From Halocatena pleomorpha (GTDB lineage: Archaea > Halobacteriota > Halobacteria > Halobacteriales > Haloarculaceae): a DNA stretch of 64,000 nucleotides. Positions 63,008-64,000 of the stretch are shown here, in pieces; position 1 is the first letter of the stretch; every line of letters begins with the position of its first letter. Below the pieces are notes generated by a model, which made no database searches, had not been told where the DNA came from, and saw only the letters and a program-made list of their open reading frames with translations. The position numbers were made by a program, and so were the translations under genes. The DNA lies in the NCBI RefSeq assembly GCF_003862495.1, contig NZ_RRCH01000003.1:248001-312000 (forward strand), in the 5' to 3' direction.

Positions 63008-63985
63008 ATGAGTGACACGATGGCGAGCGTGAACGAGCAGCAGGGGAACCAGAACGATACCACAACGGTGACTCAGCCATCGGAACTAGAGTGTCCGGAG
63101 TGTGGTAGTTCGTCCGTGTATCGCAATCAGGACCGAGGAGAACGGTGTTGTGATCGTTGTGGATTAGTGATCGAGGGATCGATGATTGATACGGGACCGG
63201 AGTGGCGAGCGTTCGACGCGTCCGAACGGGAGAAAAAGTCCCGTGTCGGTGCACCAGTGACGCGGATGCTGCACGATAAGGGGTTAACGACCGCCATCAG
63301 TTGGCAAGATCGGGATGGAAACGGTCGCACCCTCTCCGCAAAACGACGGGAGCAGATGCGTCGGCTCCGCACGTGGAACGAGCGCGCCCGGACCGCGAAC
63401 AACAGAGAACGGAACCTCCAGTTTGCGCTCTCGGAGATCGACCGCATGGCCAGCGCGCTCGGCGTTCCTCAATCCATCCGTGAGATCACGTCGGTGCTCT
63501 ACCGGCGAGCACTGGATGAGGATCTCATTCGTGGGCGGTCGATCGAAGGGATCGCCACCGCTACGCTGTATGCCGCCTGCCGACAGGAAGGGATACCACG
63601 CAGTCTCGACGAGTTAACGGAGGTTTCCAGGGTCGATCGGTCTGAGATCGCTCGAACGCACCGTTACGTCGCCCGCGAGCTTTCGCTCGCGTTAGAACCC
63701 GCCGATCCACGCCAGTACATCCCTCGGTTCTGTTCGGCACTCGATCTCTCAGAAGATATCCAAGCGAAAGCGATGGAGATCTGTAGCACCACCGCAAACG
63801 AAGGGTTGTTGTCCGGAAAATCACCCACGGGATACGCAGCAGCGGCCATCTACTCCGCAGCGCGTCTCTGTGGTGCTGAAACGACACAGAGCGACATCGC
63901 AAGCGTGGCCCAAGTGACCGAGGTCACGATCCGAAAACGCTACCACGAACAACTCGACGCCATCGGTCTCACGATTGAGAATTGA
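63008..63985 (+). CDS. tfb: Transcription initiation factor B (TFB)
   Basis: A 325-residue factor. The N-terminal zinc ribbon has Cys29, 32, 48 and 51 (CPECG...CCDRCG). The B-reader follows (DTGPEWRAFD), and two cyclin-like repeats start near ERNLQFALSEIDRMASALG and YIPRFCSALDLSEDIQAKAM, with a C-terminal HTH (TTQSDIASVAQVTEVTIRKR). It recruits RNA polymerase to BRE/TATA promoters. Haloarchaea carry several TFBs with distinct roles. The ATG at 63008 is used; a GTG three codons upstream is possible. Confidence 0.95.
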   Translation: MSDTMASVNEQQGNQNDTTTVTQPSELECPECGSSSVYRNQDRGERCCDRCGLVIEGSMIDTGPEWRAFDASEREKKSRVGAPVTRMLHDKGLTTAISWQDRDGNGRTLSAKRREQMRRLRTWNERARTANNRERNLQFALSEIDRMASALGVPQSIREITSVLYRRALDEDLIRGRSIEGIATATLYAACRQEGIPRSLDELTEVSRVDRSEIARTHRYVARELSLALEPADPRQYIPRFCSALDLSEDIQAKAMEICSTTANEGLLSGKSPTGYAAAAIYSAARLCGAETTQSDIASVAQVTEVTIRKRYHEQLDAIGLTIEN

Positions 63986-64000
63986 CAACGAACTGCAATA

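Noticed and set aside
1-64000. CRISPR array, rRNA operon or provirus
   Set aside because: No regularly spaced direct repeats, no rRNA-like sequence and no phage structural or integrase genes were seen.

Overview
The window is haloarchaeal chromosome (class Halobacteria). Evidence: acidic proteins rich in Asp/Glu/Thr, GATC/TCGA-rich DNA, promoters with a TATA element about 25 bases before the start codon and no Shine-Dalgarno site (leaderless genes), a tRNA intron with an archaeal bulge-helix-bulge motif, a TFB gene, CDC48-type AAA ATPase, Tat signals, and lineage-specific families (HalOD1, DUF7344, halocyanin, XacR/XacD). I cannot name the species.

Positions 1-24 kb form a surface-glycan island with frequent strand switches: a flippase (cut by the window edge), three alkaline-phosphatase-superfamily proteins, a GT-C-like membrane protein translationally coupled to a BNR propeller, GT4 and GT2 glycosyltransferases, a DUF354 protein, and a tight six-gene minus-strand operon transcribed in the order Gfo/Idh oxidoreductase, GT2, UDP-GlcNAc 2-epimerase, polysaccharide deacetylase, FemAB-like transferase, alpha-toroid protein. 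A second FemAB-like gene converges on this operon. Two DUF7344 (winged helix plus membrane) paralogues each sit divergent to a glycan transcription unit. The combination resembles bacterial exosortase-associated exopolysaccharide loci more than a plain N-glycosylation cluster.

Positions 24-31 kb hold small regulators and small proteins, an M24 peptidase homologue that has lost metal ligands, a long AT-rich gap, and a lone FecCD iron permease behind a DtxR/IdeR-like palindrome. Next comes an acyltransferase gene broken by one extra base in a G run. Positions 31-41 kb are mostly core and housekeeping genes: MATE and MFS transporters, tandem Usp, nitronate monooxygenase-like, aldo/keto reductase, CDC48, a zinc microprotein, an intron-bearing tRNA-Glu(CUC), an MTH865-like protein and a NUDIX hydrolase.

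Positions 41-47 kb carry trkA-trkH potassium uptake, a Tat-exported superoxide dismutase and an ABC-2 exporter pair. Positions 47-58 kb are a pentose-oxidation (Xac-type) locus: sugar dehydrogenase, MDR and SDR dehydrogenases, an ABC importer (one ATPase, two permeases, one lipoprotein), xylonate dehydratase and the IclR-type regulator XacR. The later pathway enzymes XacE/XacF and a recognisable lactonase are not here. Positions 58-64 kb hold a membrane-anchored halocyanin, an Lrp-like regulator, a CapA-like protein, a PEBP protein, a DUF389 membrane protein and a TFB preceded by a striking inverted repeat.
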